A stretch of 64,000 nucleotides of DNA, from contig CABJAJ010000002.1 of assembly GCA_902363575.1 (NCBI GenBank), positions 310,001 to 374,000 of the forward strand. The letters are read 5' to 3'. Shown here one piece after another: positions 55,394-64,000 of this stretch. Numbering within the stretch: the stretch's first letter is position 1; each line of letters begins with the position of its first letter. Origin of the DNA: Rikenellaceae bacterium. GTDB taxonomy: Bacteria; Bacteroidota; Bacteroidia; Bacteroidales; Rikenellaceae. Made by a program: the position numbers and the translations under genes. The notes under the pieces were generated by a model. It searched no databases. It saw only the letters and a program-made list of their open reading frames with translations, and had not been told where the DNA came from.

Positions 55394-57286
55394 TCAATAG
55401 TCGTCGTCGGTCAGGTCGTTCTTGTTCGGACCCGAATATTTGGTCGCGGGCCCTTCCCATTCGACCGTTACCGTATTCTGATAGCCCTCCTTGCGGTCGG
55501 GATTCCAGGTCGAGGGGTAGGAGTCTTTCATTGCGAAAGAGACCGTCCACGTCTTATCCGCGTTGCGCACCACCGTGGTCCGCACCTCGTCGGGACAATA
55601 CCCCGAGATCATTCCATACATCGTATAGGTCTCGGAATATTCGGGTTGCTGGAGATTGCTGTTGCTGAACTTGAAACTCCAGTGCAGATCATCCTTCGGC
55701 GTGGACAGATCGAGGTCCGAGGAGTTGAGATACGACGCGGGAATCATCAGCCGGGGTACTTCATCGAACGACTCGATGGAAGAGCTCGAATTTTCGGGTC
55801 GGAAATAGATGAAGTACGCATCGAACGTGGCGCCGCCGTATTGCGGATCGCCGCCGCGCAGCCGGTAATTGTTCTCCAAACGCACCTCCATCGCCGATAA
55901 ATTCTGCTCCGACAGCACGTCGCCTTCGGAGGAGACGATCGTGATATGGGGGACGAACGGCTTTACCGGCCGCAGGTCGAACATCTCCTCCGCGTTCGTA
56001 ACCTCGCCGTACCACTCGCCTTCGACCGTCGGACCATCGGGAAATGCAACCGACAGGCGCAGGTAGATCCGTTCGGCTGTTCCGGCTGTCGTGATCGTGC
56101 CCGTGGCGCCCCGGCCCGAATCTTTCGAGATATCATAGGACATATAGTTTACATAGTCGTGCAATACGAACGTGCATCTGCTGGCTTCCGTCGCAAGGTC
56201 GATCGTCGTGCCGATACCAATGTTACTCAGCCCCAACTCTACGGCATAACGGCCCGCCATAAGGTCGGCAGGAGACTCGGCATCCGCAAGTCCGAACGCA
56301 TAGTTGTTCATAATCGACTCCTTGTAGCGGAATACCCGGTGCAGGTCGGCTTCATCCGAGATTCCGGCGGCCGTGATCCGGATGCGGTCGCTGCTCTCGT
56401 ATCCCGAGGCGAACGAACCGGCATAGCGGGCACGCAGGCGGCTGCCGCCTTTCCGGGCATCGAGCGTGACGGTCAGTTCCGCTCCCGCTTCGTTCCCAAC
56501 GATGCCGAGCGTGCCGGTCGTACCGGCCGTATTGCCGAACTCGCCGCAGCTTATCGAAACCTGCCCGGGGTCGGCCGTCGAAAGGTCGATATTCGCGGCT
56601 TCGACGCCATCGGCCAGTGTGATCTCCAGACCTGCGGGTTTCGAGACCGACGGAGCTTCGACGCCTCTATCGGTATAAAAATAGTAGGTCGTGACACCTT
56701 CTTTCGGATACCGCCACTTCACGACGCTGCCGATGGCCGAAACCTCGCTGTCGAGTTCGTACTGGTTGTCGAGCGGCTGCGGCGCAGCTTCAGGGCAGGT
56801 GTGGTTGTAACGCACCCGCAGCGTTCTGCCCGACTCGAGCGTCACGCCCACCTTCAGGTCGAGCAGCGACGTTCCGGCCGCAAAGTCGGCCGATAACTCC
56901 ACTTTCACCGCGTCGTTCACGCTCTGTCCCTTTACGAAAATGTCCTTGTAGGAGATTTCAAACGGCTCGCTCGCCGTATCGACCGTGCCTCGGGGATTGC
57001 GCACGAGGATACGCAGATAATCTTTTGCGGCCTCCATGCTCGCAATGTCGGTGATGCCCGGCGAAGGGGAGAGATAGAACGTGTAGAGGTCGGTATCTTC
57101 CACGCCGAAGATCGCCGATTCGATGGCGATGGGTTCGCCTCCGTCGTACTCGATCTGGTTCGTCAGTTCGCGAGGGGGCGGCAGGGGAGTGTCCTCCTTA
57201 TCGTCCGCGCAGGAGGCGAAAAACATGGCTGCAAAAAGAATCGCCCATGTCAGGACACGCAGTCTTGACCAATCTGTCTTTTTCAT
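55394..57286 (-). CDS. Large surface lipoprotein, paralogue of next
   Basis: This 630-residue lipoprotein has a signal ending MFFASCADDKED (lipobox FASC) followed by an acidic linker, which favours surface export in Bacteroidota. The first ~120 residues (YTFYLSPSPGITDIASMEAA; KDYLRILVRNPRGTVDTAS; ISYKDIFVKG) align by eye with the N-terminus of the protein at 57347. Later parts are beta-rich repeats, ending in YSGPNKNDLTDDDY. No enzymatic motif is seen. It follows its paralogue with 60 bases and a hairpin between. Confidence 0.7.
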   Translation of the reverse strand: MKKTDWSRLRVLTWAILFAAMFFASCADDKEDTPLPPPRELTNQIEYDGGEPIAIESAIFGVEDTDLYTFYLSPSPGITDIASMEAAKDYLRILVRNPRGTVDTASEPFEISYKDIFVKGQSVNDAVKVELSADFAAGTSLLDLKVGVTLESGRTLRVRYNHTCPEAAPQPLDNQYELDSEVSAIGSVVKWRYPKEGVTTYYFYTDRGVEAPSVSKPAGLEITLADGVEAANIDLSTADPGQVSISCGEFGNTAGTTGTLGIVGNEAGAELTVTLDARKGGSRLRARYAGSFASGYESSDRIRITAAGISDEADLHRVFRYKESIMNNYAFGLADAESPADLMAGRYAVELGLSNIGIGTTIDLATEASRCTFVLHDYVNYMSYDISKDSGRGATGTITTAGTAERIYLRLSVAFPDGPTVEGEWYGEVTNAEEMFDLRPVKPFVPHITIVSSEGDVLSEQNLSAMEVRLENNYRLRGGDPQYGGATFDAYFIYFRPENSSSSIESFDEVPRLMIPASYLNSSDLDLSTPKDDLHWSFKFSNSNLQQPEYSETYTMYGMISGYCPDEVRTTVVRNADKTWTVSFAMKDSYPSTWNPDRKEGYQNTVTVEWEGPATKYSGPNKNDLTDDDY

Positions 57287-57311
57287 AAGAATGAAATTTT
57301 ATGGTGTAATA

Positions 57312-57337
57312 AAGTGCGGACTGCGGCGTCCGCACTT
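57312..57337 (-). terminator. Hairpin between the two lipoprotein genes
   Basis: AAGTGCGGAC/GTCCGCACTT, a ten-base-pair stem, lies 10 bases after the upstream stop on the minus strand and is followed by a weak T stretch. It may attenuate or protect rather than fully stop the transcript. Confidence 0.55.
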
Positions 57338-57346
57338 CCTGACGCT

Positions 57347-59554
57347 TTATTTGAATGACTGCCGGTAAACGGAAATCCGTTGCTGCTCCTCGATGCAGGA
57401 TTTAAGCTCGCGGAAAGAGGAGGTTTTCCGTTCCGCGGCCGTCTGCGGCGCTGCCCCCGACTGTACGACGGGCGTATCCGTATTTCCGAGACAGACCGGA
57501 CCGGTCCACGATCCCGTGATGCGGTGCTTGAGCACATCCCGGCCATCCACTGTGAAAGTGAACCAGTTGTCACCGCCGTCCGCTTTGGCGACCGTGACCA
57601 CGCCCGAGTAGATCGAGGCGTATTTGCCGAATTGCGGAACGTTGAGCCATCCGTTCGCCACCGTATAATCCGGATCGTAATATCCGGAAGGGTATCCCCA
57701 ACCGATTGCGCTCATTACACGCAGCATGGACGTTCCGTAAAAACAGTTGTATCCGCAGACACAAACCCCGGCTCCGAAAAGGACCGGATAGCGGTTGGTG
57801 GTAATCGGATAGGTACCCGGAGTGATCTTGTCCTCCAAGCCTTTTTGGACGAGCAGGTCGATACGCAGCACATCGTCCTCGATGAGCTTACCTCGTCCCT
57901 TATCCGCCGGGTATTCGTCTGTGATTTCCCATACGCCCTCGCCCGTACCGATCCAAACCTGCTGGAATCCGTATTCGCGACCGGAGTACTCGCAGGCCGT
58001 CTCGACGGATACGGTGCCCAGGCCTCGGACCCAAATCTCTTCCTGCGGGTAGCAGTTCGCCCGCGACTGGAGGCTCAGATCCAACTCGTAATCGTTATCC
58101 AGGTTCGACGTGCCGTCGTTTTTGTCGTCCCTCGACTGGTCTTCGAGATAGACCTCGCCCGTATAGGAGCCCCGAATCGCATGGCCGGAAATGGATTGCA
58201 GGTCGAATTCGATGGTATAGGTATTGTTGCCGCCTTCCCGGATAACCACGTCGCCCGAGGCGGCATAGGCATAGGCGCCCTGCTGCGTCCCGTCGGCATA
58301 GGTAACGAAGGTACCCATGGGAACGATCATGCCCAGGATTTCCAGCTCCACGGTCGGCATCCAGGTGCCCTGCGCATAGGTCGTGGCAGCCTGATACGTC
58401 CCTGGGATAAGGCGCCGTTCCCGCTGCGGGTCGGTGAACTTGGTACTGAACAGGGCGATCGTCATGGCAGAGCCGTTGGGCTCGCCGTTCTCCGCTTTCC
58501 TGTCGTAAATGGTGATCTCCGTAAGTCCGCTTCCGTTCTCGAACACGTCACCGTTGTACACGCCCGAAGCATAGGCACCGTCGATGAACACGTCGTCGTC
58601 GATCTGCGGCAGGCGGACATTCAGCGTGGCGTCGTTCAGTTTCAGTTCACCGCGGTAAACAAGCGTATGATACGCGTGGTTTTTATCGAAGAATGACGCG
58701 CTGACGGTCATCACGTCCGCCTCACGCTCGATCTTCACCGGGCCTGTGAGGGCAAACATCTGCATCAGTCCTTTGTCGTCCCGATAGAGAACTGCACTGT
58801 AATCGCCTTTGAACGTGTGATCTTCTCCGTTGTCACTCTGGGTGAAGCTGCCCGTGGGCATATCTCTCCAGGTTTCGCCCGGAGCGCCGTAAAAATCCAC
58901 AACGAGCGCATAACCCTCCGAGGTTAGGTTGAACTGCGTCCCGGCGCCTTCCCATTGCGCATTGGTCAGGGCTACATAATATCCGGCCGTTCCCGCATTG
59001 CCACCGGCGGTTCCCATGTAATAGCCGAAGATTTTGTCGGTAAGACGGACCTCGTCCTGCTGCTCGTCCAGTTTCAGGCAGGCCCCGTCGTATTCGGCCC
59101 GCAGCGTTTCGCCGGACTTCATGGCCACATCGAGGCTCATCCTCACTGCGGACGGGGAGGTCAGCGACAGCGACAACGCGGCCGTAGCGACCTTATCCCC
59201 CGTGGCGGCAGAGACGTCGATTTGCTTATAGGTAAGGCGGTTTCCTGCGGACATCAGATCGATCGCGCCCGTCGGGGCCGGGGTAACGACCAGAATGTAG
59301 TCGTCGGCCGTCAGCATCGAGCCCAGGTCGTCCAGCCCCCGTGTCGGCGAAAAGTAGAACGCATAGTTCGCCTGCCTTTCGTCCACCGTATAAACCACGG
59401 ATTCAATCTTGCTCTCTACATTTCCGTACACGAAGGAGTTGCCCGACATTCCGGGCGTCGGAGTGTTGCCGTCATCGTTCGAGCACGATGGAAACAGGCA
59501 GCCGCACAGTCCGATAACGGACAGCAGCATACGCGAAGGATACAATTTTTTCAT
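57347..59554 (-). CDS. Large surface lipoprotein
   Basis: This 735-residue lipoprotein has the signal MKKLYPSRMLLSVIGLCGC and lipobox FPSC, then SNDDGNTPTPG. The N-terminal domain (YAFYFSPTRGLDDLGSMLTA; DDYILVVTPAPTGAIDLMSA; LTYKQIDVSA) is shared with the next gene. The rest repeats a beta-rich unit with GYYMGTAGGNAGTAGYYVAL, IRGSYTGEVYLEDQSRD and KHRITGSWTGPVCLG. The repeated xGxYTGxVxL pattern suggests tandem beta-sandwiches or a beta-helix. Function unknown. It is the first gene of a two-gene unit with a distant promoter. Confidence 0.7.
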   Translation of the reverse strand: MKKLYPSRMLLSVIGLCGCLFPSCSNDDGNTPTPGMSGNSFVYGNVESKIESVVYTVDERQANYAFYFSPTRGLDDLGSMLTADDYILVVTPAPTGAIDLMSAGNRLTYKQIDVSAATGDKVATAALSLSLTSPSAVRMSLDVAMKSGETLRAEYDGACLKLDEQQDEVRLTDKIFGYYMGTAGGNAGTAGYYVALTNAQWEGAGTQFNLTSEGYALVVDFYGAPGETWRDMPTGSFTQSDNGEDHTFKGDYSAVLYRDDKGLMQMFALTGPVKIEREADVMTVSASFFDKNHAYHTLVYRGELKLNDATLNVRLPQIDDDVFIDGAYASGVYNGDVFENGSGLTEITIYDRKAENGEPNGSAMTIALFSTKFTDPQRERRLIPGTYQAATTYAQGTWMPTVELEILGMIVPMGTFVTYADGTQQGAYAYAASGDVVIREGGNNTYTIEFDLQSISGHAIRGSYTGEVYLEDQSRDDKNDGTSNLDNDYELDLSLQSRANCYPQEEIWVRGLGTVSVETACEYSGREYGFQQVWIGTGEGVWEITDEYPADKGRGKLIEDDVLRIDLLVQKGLEDKITPGTYPITTNRYPVLFGAGVCVCGYNCFYGTSMLRVMSAIGWGYPSGYYDPDYTVANGWLNVPQFGKYASIYSGVVTVAKADGGDNWFTFTVDGRDVLKHRITGSWTGPVCLGNTDTPVVQSGAAPQTAAERKTSSFRELKSCIEEQQRISVYRQSFK

Positions 59555-60548
59555 AGAGGTGAGATTTAGTGGCCGGTGTTCCCGGCCGGGTTTTCTTCAT
59601 CGGTCCTGTCCTCCTTTCGTTCGAAACGAAAGGAAAAATCGCTCACCGCACCTCGAAAGCGGAATCAAAAAAAAGAAAGCGTGGTGCTGAAGATTATTTT
59701 TACAGTGAGGTTCTGGAGGACCTTGGAGATAAAATAAGCAACAGCTCCACGCCTATACCCGATAAGGGATACGACGCAAGAAGAAAACTGCCTATTCTCT
59801 CTCCAATTGAATTTTCCAGATTCCACTGCGAGAATAAACTTACACTTCCGTGTTAATATGTCGTTCAAATATAAACAACATATTTGAAATATGCAAGCGT
59901 TTTTCTTCTTGTCCGGAGCTGTTGCGCGGGTAAAATTGGAAAAAAGGTTTGTGAAAATCAATATTGACTTTTAAAAATATAATTTCATAACTGGCAGCTG
60001 TTTGCCTTTTATACCAGCCGTGCCTCCGCCAATTGCGAAACGGCGCAACGACCGAAGTATTGATATCGGAATGAGGAACAGCATTCGATATCCCCCGTTG
60101 CTGCATGTCGGCGGTCGATCGGTCATGTCCCCGCATTCCGAAAGCCGGATTGCGGATAGGTTTCCGGGGGTTGGCGACCACTCGGCCGCAGAGCAGAAGG
60201 GCTGGGATCGATAGCCTTTTCTATTGCGACTATCTCATGCAAACCAACCGACAACATTGAGGCGCCGGCCGTATTTACTTAGGGGACGGAACAAAGGATT
60301 CTGACCTGAAACAGAATCGCCGACAGGTTATCTATTACCTATCAGCGATTTGCGCACCAGGAGCCGGTTTTGAATAGACAAAAATCACCAAATGCAATTA
60401 AATCGGAAATAATAGTTATTAATCTGTTTATAAACAGCATATTGATTGATTTCAATTGAACCTATTTGGATGCCATTTAAGTAGTTTCGGCAAAATGCGG
60501 ACATAATGCGGACACGAAGAGTTGCTTTTCTCATAAATCAAATTCCCT
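59555..60548. other. Intergenic region, AT-rich, island boundary
   Basis: No gene is supported in this 994-base stretch. It contains the lipoprotein promoter at 59866-59897 and falls between GC-rich core sequence and the integrase. An attachment site may lie here, but no direct repeat is seen since the other end is outside the window. Confidence 0.5.
59866..59897 (-). promoter_or_regulatory. Promoter of the lipoprotein pair
   Basis: On the minus strand CTTG (59894-59897), 20 bases, TATATTTG (59866-59873, exact). The 5' leader would be about 305 bases. Confidence 0.6.
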
Positions 60549-61853
60549 TTGGGAAAGGCAAATTCAAAGCGATGGCACAAACCAATTACTACCTCGGAAA
60601 AATCACCAACAGTGCAGGCCGAATCGGAAATCAATTTGCGGCTTTACGTGTCGCGCGACATTCGGTTGCGGATCGGCTCCGGAATATGGCTCGACCGCAA
60701 GCGTAGGGGTAAGAAGAACGATATAAACATTCCGATCATTCAAGGCGAGGAGCGCGAGCAACTTTTAGAGAAACGCGCCAAATTGAAAGCCCTAACCGAT
60801 ATACTGGAGCAGGAGATCAATACCAGTACAGACAAAACACTATCCGAGAATCGTCTGAAAAATTTCCGGGTGCTGATACGCTGCCTGCATCGGTTCGATT
60901 TATACAAGAAGAAAAGCGGTGGCCGGGGATTTACGCTTTCATTCGCCAATCTGACGCCGGAGTTACTGCGGCAGATCGAAGATTTCCTGTTCGATGAAAA
61001 GTCGGTATTCCTGCAATACCCGGAAATATACGAACAATTTCCCTATTCGGCGAAGGTAGCCGTTAAAACTCCCAAGCGCAAACGTCCGCCCACGCTCGAC
61101 ACCGAGGACAACGAGATTCCGAGAGGAGTGCCGCAGCCTCGCGGCCAAAATACCGTATCGGACATGCTGACCCGATTTCGGGCGTTTATCCTCTGGACCA
61201 TCGACAACGGCTATACGGTCAACAATCCGTTCAAACATTTTACCATCGGGGAGATTGTGTACGGAACGCCGATTTACATCAGCAATGAAGAACGGAATCA
61301 GTTGCTCGAAACCGATCTGTCCAACGATAAAGAACTGGAAACGCAGCGCGATATTTTCGTAATTCAATGCCTCGTCGGCTACTGCGTCAGCGACCTTTAT
61401 AAAATGACGTACCGGAGCATCATCAATGATGCGGTCGAGTATATCTCGCGAACGACCAAGGAGGATCGACCGATCACCGTGCGTGTTCCGTTGAACGACA
61501 CGGCTCGCAGGCTGATTGCCAAATACCAGGATTACGACCGGGACAGCCTGTTCCCGTTCAACACGGGACATGACTACAACCGCAACATCAAAGAGGCGTT
61601 CCGCCGTGCGGGGCTGGATCGCATCGTAACAATACTCGACCAGCAAACCCGGCAGGAGGTGCAGAAACCGTTGTACGAGGTTGCATCCTCGCACATGGCG
61701 CGGCGCACGTTTATCGGCAATATCTATAAGAAAGTGAAAGACCCGAATCTTGTCGGCGCATTGAGCAGCCACAAGGAGGGTAGCAAGGCGTTTGCCCGTT
61801 ACCGCACCATCGACGACGATATGAAGAAGGAGTTGATCGGTTTTCTCGATTAA
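60549..61853 (+). pseudogene. Tyrosine recombinase/integrase, probably inactive
   Basis: This is a phage-integrase-type recombinase of the Bacteroidales mobile-element kind. The catalytic domain keeps H382-x-x-R385 (SSHMARRTF) and nucleophile Y418 (FARYRTID), but the box that normally carries the first catalytic Arg reads VGYCVSDL, with C279 where Arg is expected. The N-terminus is in another frame: ATG 60572 reads MAQTNYYLGKITNSAG, a normal start for the family, and sequence resumes as ESEINLRLYVSRD in this frame near 60618. Only a TTG at 60549 would start the long frame. Both defects point to decay. It borders the nuclease/helicase pair. Confidence 0.75.
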
Positions 61854-61974
61854 AAGTAGCGCCTAACCTTCAAGTATTATGACATTATCTTTTAGAAGAT
61901 GCCATAAAATATGAATGCAATAAAACATTATAATAGTATTTTTTATTAACTTTATAAAAAATACTTTAAAGCTT

Positions 61975-62662
61975 ATGAATATAATAAGCTGCCAACCAAT
62001 TAATCTCACGAATTATGGATATGCCGCTCATCGGCATGCCTATGCTATCCATGTAAAAATTACAAATGTAGCAGCAGAGGCTGCGCATATTATATCCATA
62101 CTTTCAAACACTAGTTGGATTCATACCTTAGATGTCATAGATGCCGATGCATATTTAGAGCGAGCGACTCCAACCATACAAGAATTAGTCAACAATATTC
62201 TCAATCAAGTTGGCACAGCAATATCCAATGAATTAGGTGAATATTTAGTATCTTCTTCAGCGAAAGAGGTCTTATGTACATCTTTACATCATAGTGACAT
62301 CCCTCTTGCCGAGCTATGGAAAGAAAAATTGACAGGGAATCCAGGATTCGACTTCCACACAGAAAGTCCAGCGGAGATACTTGTTTTTGGCGAAGCAAAA
62401 TACAGTAGTCTGATTAACCCTCACCCAGCAGCACTAGAGCAAATCACAAGATTTATTGCACTGAATAAAGATGTCAGATTTACGAAGATTTGTTTCGGAA
62501 AATTGTGTGCAAAAAGCTCATAACAATTCTAAAGGTTTCGCCGCCGCATTCTCATTGAATGCTCAAAATATTCAAAGAATCTTTGACAATGCAATTAGAT
62601 CAGTTCATTTTGGTTCTCTTCTGCAATATGAAGAAATTTATATTATTGGCGTGGAAATATGA
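61975..62662 (+). CDS. HamA-like nuclease (Hachiman candidate), frameshifted
   Basis: The first frame (61975-62523) encodes 182 residues with a PD-(D/E)xK pattern: D126 in GFDFH and E140-A-K142 in VFGEAKYSS. The frame then ends early. The next frame continues as DLRRFVSENCVQKAHNNSKG and LLQYEEIYIIGVEI, ending at 62662, and its stop overlaps the helicase start (ATGA). That coupling shows the second frame is the true C-terminus; removing one base near 62465-62500 would join them into about 228 residues. HamA of Hachiman is a DUF1837 nuclease beside a helicase, which fits in order and motif, though other nuclease-helicase systems cannot be excluded. Confidence 0.55.
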
Positions 62663-64000
62663 ATATTGACGAATTAATACAAGGTGAAAACATTGATATT
62701 CTATTACAGAATATAATATCAAGAATTCACACAGAAGGTCCTACATCTTTACAGGACTTTGAAACATTAGCTTACATTAAAAAATTTCACGCCAATACTT
62801 TTCAAGTATATGAAGAAAAATTAATGTATTTAATTGGCCTTTTTTATAAAACATCACCGCCTTCAAATCTTTTAGAAACTATCTATTCAATATATGCTCA
62901 AACCATACAAGAAAAGACAGGCAGTATTTATACGCCAACACAAGCGAGTGCTTATAATGGAATCATAACTAACAAATACTTTTCGTTCTCAGCTCCAACA
63001 AGCTCTGGCAAATCATATCTGTTTCGTGATTTATTAAGAACAGCACAAGGTGATATAATAATCGTAATACCCTCAAGGGCTCTTATTGCTGAATATATGT
63101 ATTCAGTAATGCAAATTGTCGGGAACGAGGTTCTAGTTCTGCAATTTATAGAAAATATCAATATTGCAAAAACGAGACGGCGTATTTATATTATTACCCC
63201 TGAGCGTGGAGCCGAATTATTCCAAATGTTGCCTCATCTAAACATAGAAATGATTTTATTTGATGAAGCCCAAATTTCAGAAGAAGAAATCCGGGGAATG
63301 AGATTCGATGCTTTCGTTAGACGAGTAGCCAGAATGATCCCAAATGCTAAAAAGATTTTCACGCACCCATTTATTAACAACCCTGAAGCGCAACTCATCA
63401 AGCACCATTTTACAGAAAATGCAGCAGCAAAAGCATATAAACAAAATTCTGTTGGCAAGATTTTCATGATAGAGGAAAACGGAAGCTTCAAATATTTTTC
63501 TCCATATATACAACAAAGCATAGAACATGAAGCCGAGGATATTATAACAACAACGTTGCAAAATAATGGAACGATATTAATATATACCTCTAAAAATAAG
63601 CTATATTCAGGTGAGTATAAGATTATCTTTGACGCATATATACAGCTATGCCCAATAATCCAAAACCCACAAGCACTAGCCATCATTGAGGAATTAAAGG
63701 AATATATTGGGGCTTCTACACGGGGAGAGAAACATTCTCTGATGCTAGATTTAATGCAACGAGGAGTTGTTATTCATCATGGTTCAATGCCATTAAAAGC
63801 AAGATTATTAATTGAAAGATTTGTAAATCAAAATTTCGCAAAAATCTGTTTCGCCACTTCAACCTTAATACAAGGCATTAATATGCCATTTGATATTGTA
63901 TGGATCAATAATTTCAAATTCGAAGGGTCAGAGGAAAAAAAGAATCTTGACTTAAAAAACCTCATAGGTAGAGCAGGCAGAAGTACAGACAGAACAAATT
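62659..64000 (+). CDS. SF2 DEAD-like helicase (HamB-like), 3' end outside window
   Basis: The frame begins MNIDELIQGENIDILLQN and stays open to the right edge (447 codons). Helicase motifs are clear: Walker A A112-PTSSGKS119, motif Ia region VIPSRALIAEY, motif II D202-EAQ205, motif V STLIQGINMP and motif VI L435-IGRAGRS442, the last typical of Ski2-like SF2 helicases. HamB of Hachiman is an SF2 helicase that works with HamA to destroy DNA when phage infection is sensed. The start overlaps the upstream stop by four bases. Base composition is strongly AT-rich like the nuclease gene. Confidence 0.8.
   Translation, partial: MNIDELIQGENIDILLQNIISRIHTEGPTSLQDFETLAYIKKFHANTFQVYEEKLMYLIGLFYKTSPPSNLLETIYSIYAQTIQEKTGSIYTPTQASAYNGIITNKYFSFSAPTSSGKSYLFRDLLRTAQGDIIIVIPSRALIAEYMYSVMQIVGNEVLVLQFIENINIAKTRRRIYIITPERGAELFQMLPHLNIEMILFDEAQISEEEIRGMRFDAFVRRVARMIPNAKKIFTHPFINNPEAQLIKHHFTENAAAKAYKQNSVGKIFMIEENGSFKYFSPYIQQSIEHEAEDIITTTLQNNGTILIYTSKNKLYSGEYKIIFDAYIQLCPIIQNPQALAIIEELKEYIGASTRGEKHSLMLDLMQRGVVIHHGSMPLKARLLIERFVNQNFAKICFATSTLIQGINMPFDIVWINNFKFEGSEEKKNLDLKNLIGRAGRSTDRTN

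Overview
The window looks like the chromosome of a GC-rich Bacteroidales, most likely Alistipes-like (Rikenellaceae). The signs are Bacteroidota promoters (TTTG, about 20 bases, TAnnTTTG), many SusD/Fim-style lipoproteins, FimB/Mfa2 and DUF3868 fimbrial proteins, a CzcA-TolC fusion, LytTR two-component pairs, a Rho with a long disordered N-terminal insert, and almost no Shine-Dalgarno sequences. Genus is inference.

Layout. 1-2.1 kb: a metallophosphoesterase (cut by the left edge) and a RibD-like protein with inverted domain order. 2.2-7.1 kb: an export operon (TolC, HlyD, two ABC-2 permeases). 7.2-14.3 kb, minus strand: an outer-membrane beta-barrel protein, a DUF4890 protein, and a mazG / gamma-carbonic anhydrase / histidine kinase / LytTR regulator operon. 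14.4-28.5 kb is mostly housekeeping: GH20 hexosaminidase, TspO, a TIGR01777 epimerase, pheT, an acyltransferase, a poly-G-interrupted lipoprotein, a UbiA-type prenyltransferase, lepA, an acyl-CoA ligase and tRNA-Gly(CCC). 28.6-32.0 kb: a candidate structured RNA, an S1/P1 nuclease, rho, and a low-complexity NPEGHNQYT-repeat protein.

32.2-38.8 kb is the most interesting part. It is a type II-C CRISPR-Cas locus whose effector arm looks intact and whose adaptation arm is destroyed. A tracrRNA is divergent from a full-length cas9 with all nuclease residues, and the two promoters interlock. After cas9 comes only the first ~50 codons of cas1, joined to the decayed 3' end of a umuC polymerase gene, then a leucine-rich-repeat lipoprotein, then the last ~55 codons of cas2. 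After cas2 lies a one-spacer array: two 36-base repeat units around a 30-base spacer, the second repeat keeping only the half that pairs with the tracrRNA. A foreign segment has apparently replaced the middle of cas1-cas2, freezing the system with one guide.

39.0-46.3 kb is a seven-gene minus-strand fimbria-like operon (DUF3575, DUF3868/OmpA/TPR, five lipoproteins). 46.9-53.9 kb is a heavy-metal RND efflux operon (CzcA-TolC fusion, adaptor) with a histidine kinase/LytTR pair. 54.3-59.6 kb carries an AT-rich orphan lipoprotein and two large paralogous lipoproteins. From 60.5 kb there is an island: a damaged tyrosine recombinase, then an AT-rich nuclease/helicase pair resembling Hachiman (HamA/HamB), cut by the right edge. 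Two lipoprotein genes (21970 and 36916) are split by G9-G11 tracts just inside the mature protein and read out of frame as given; they may be phase-variable surface proteins.
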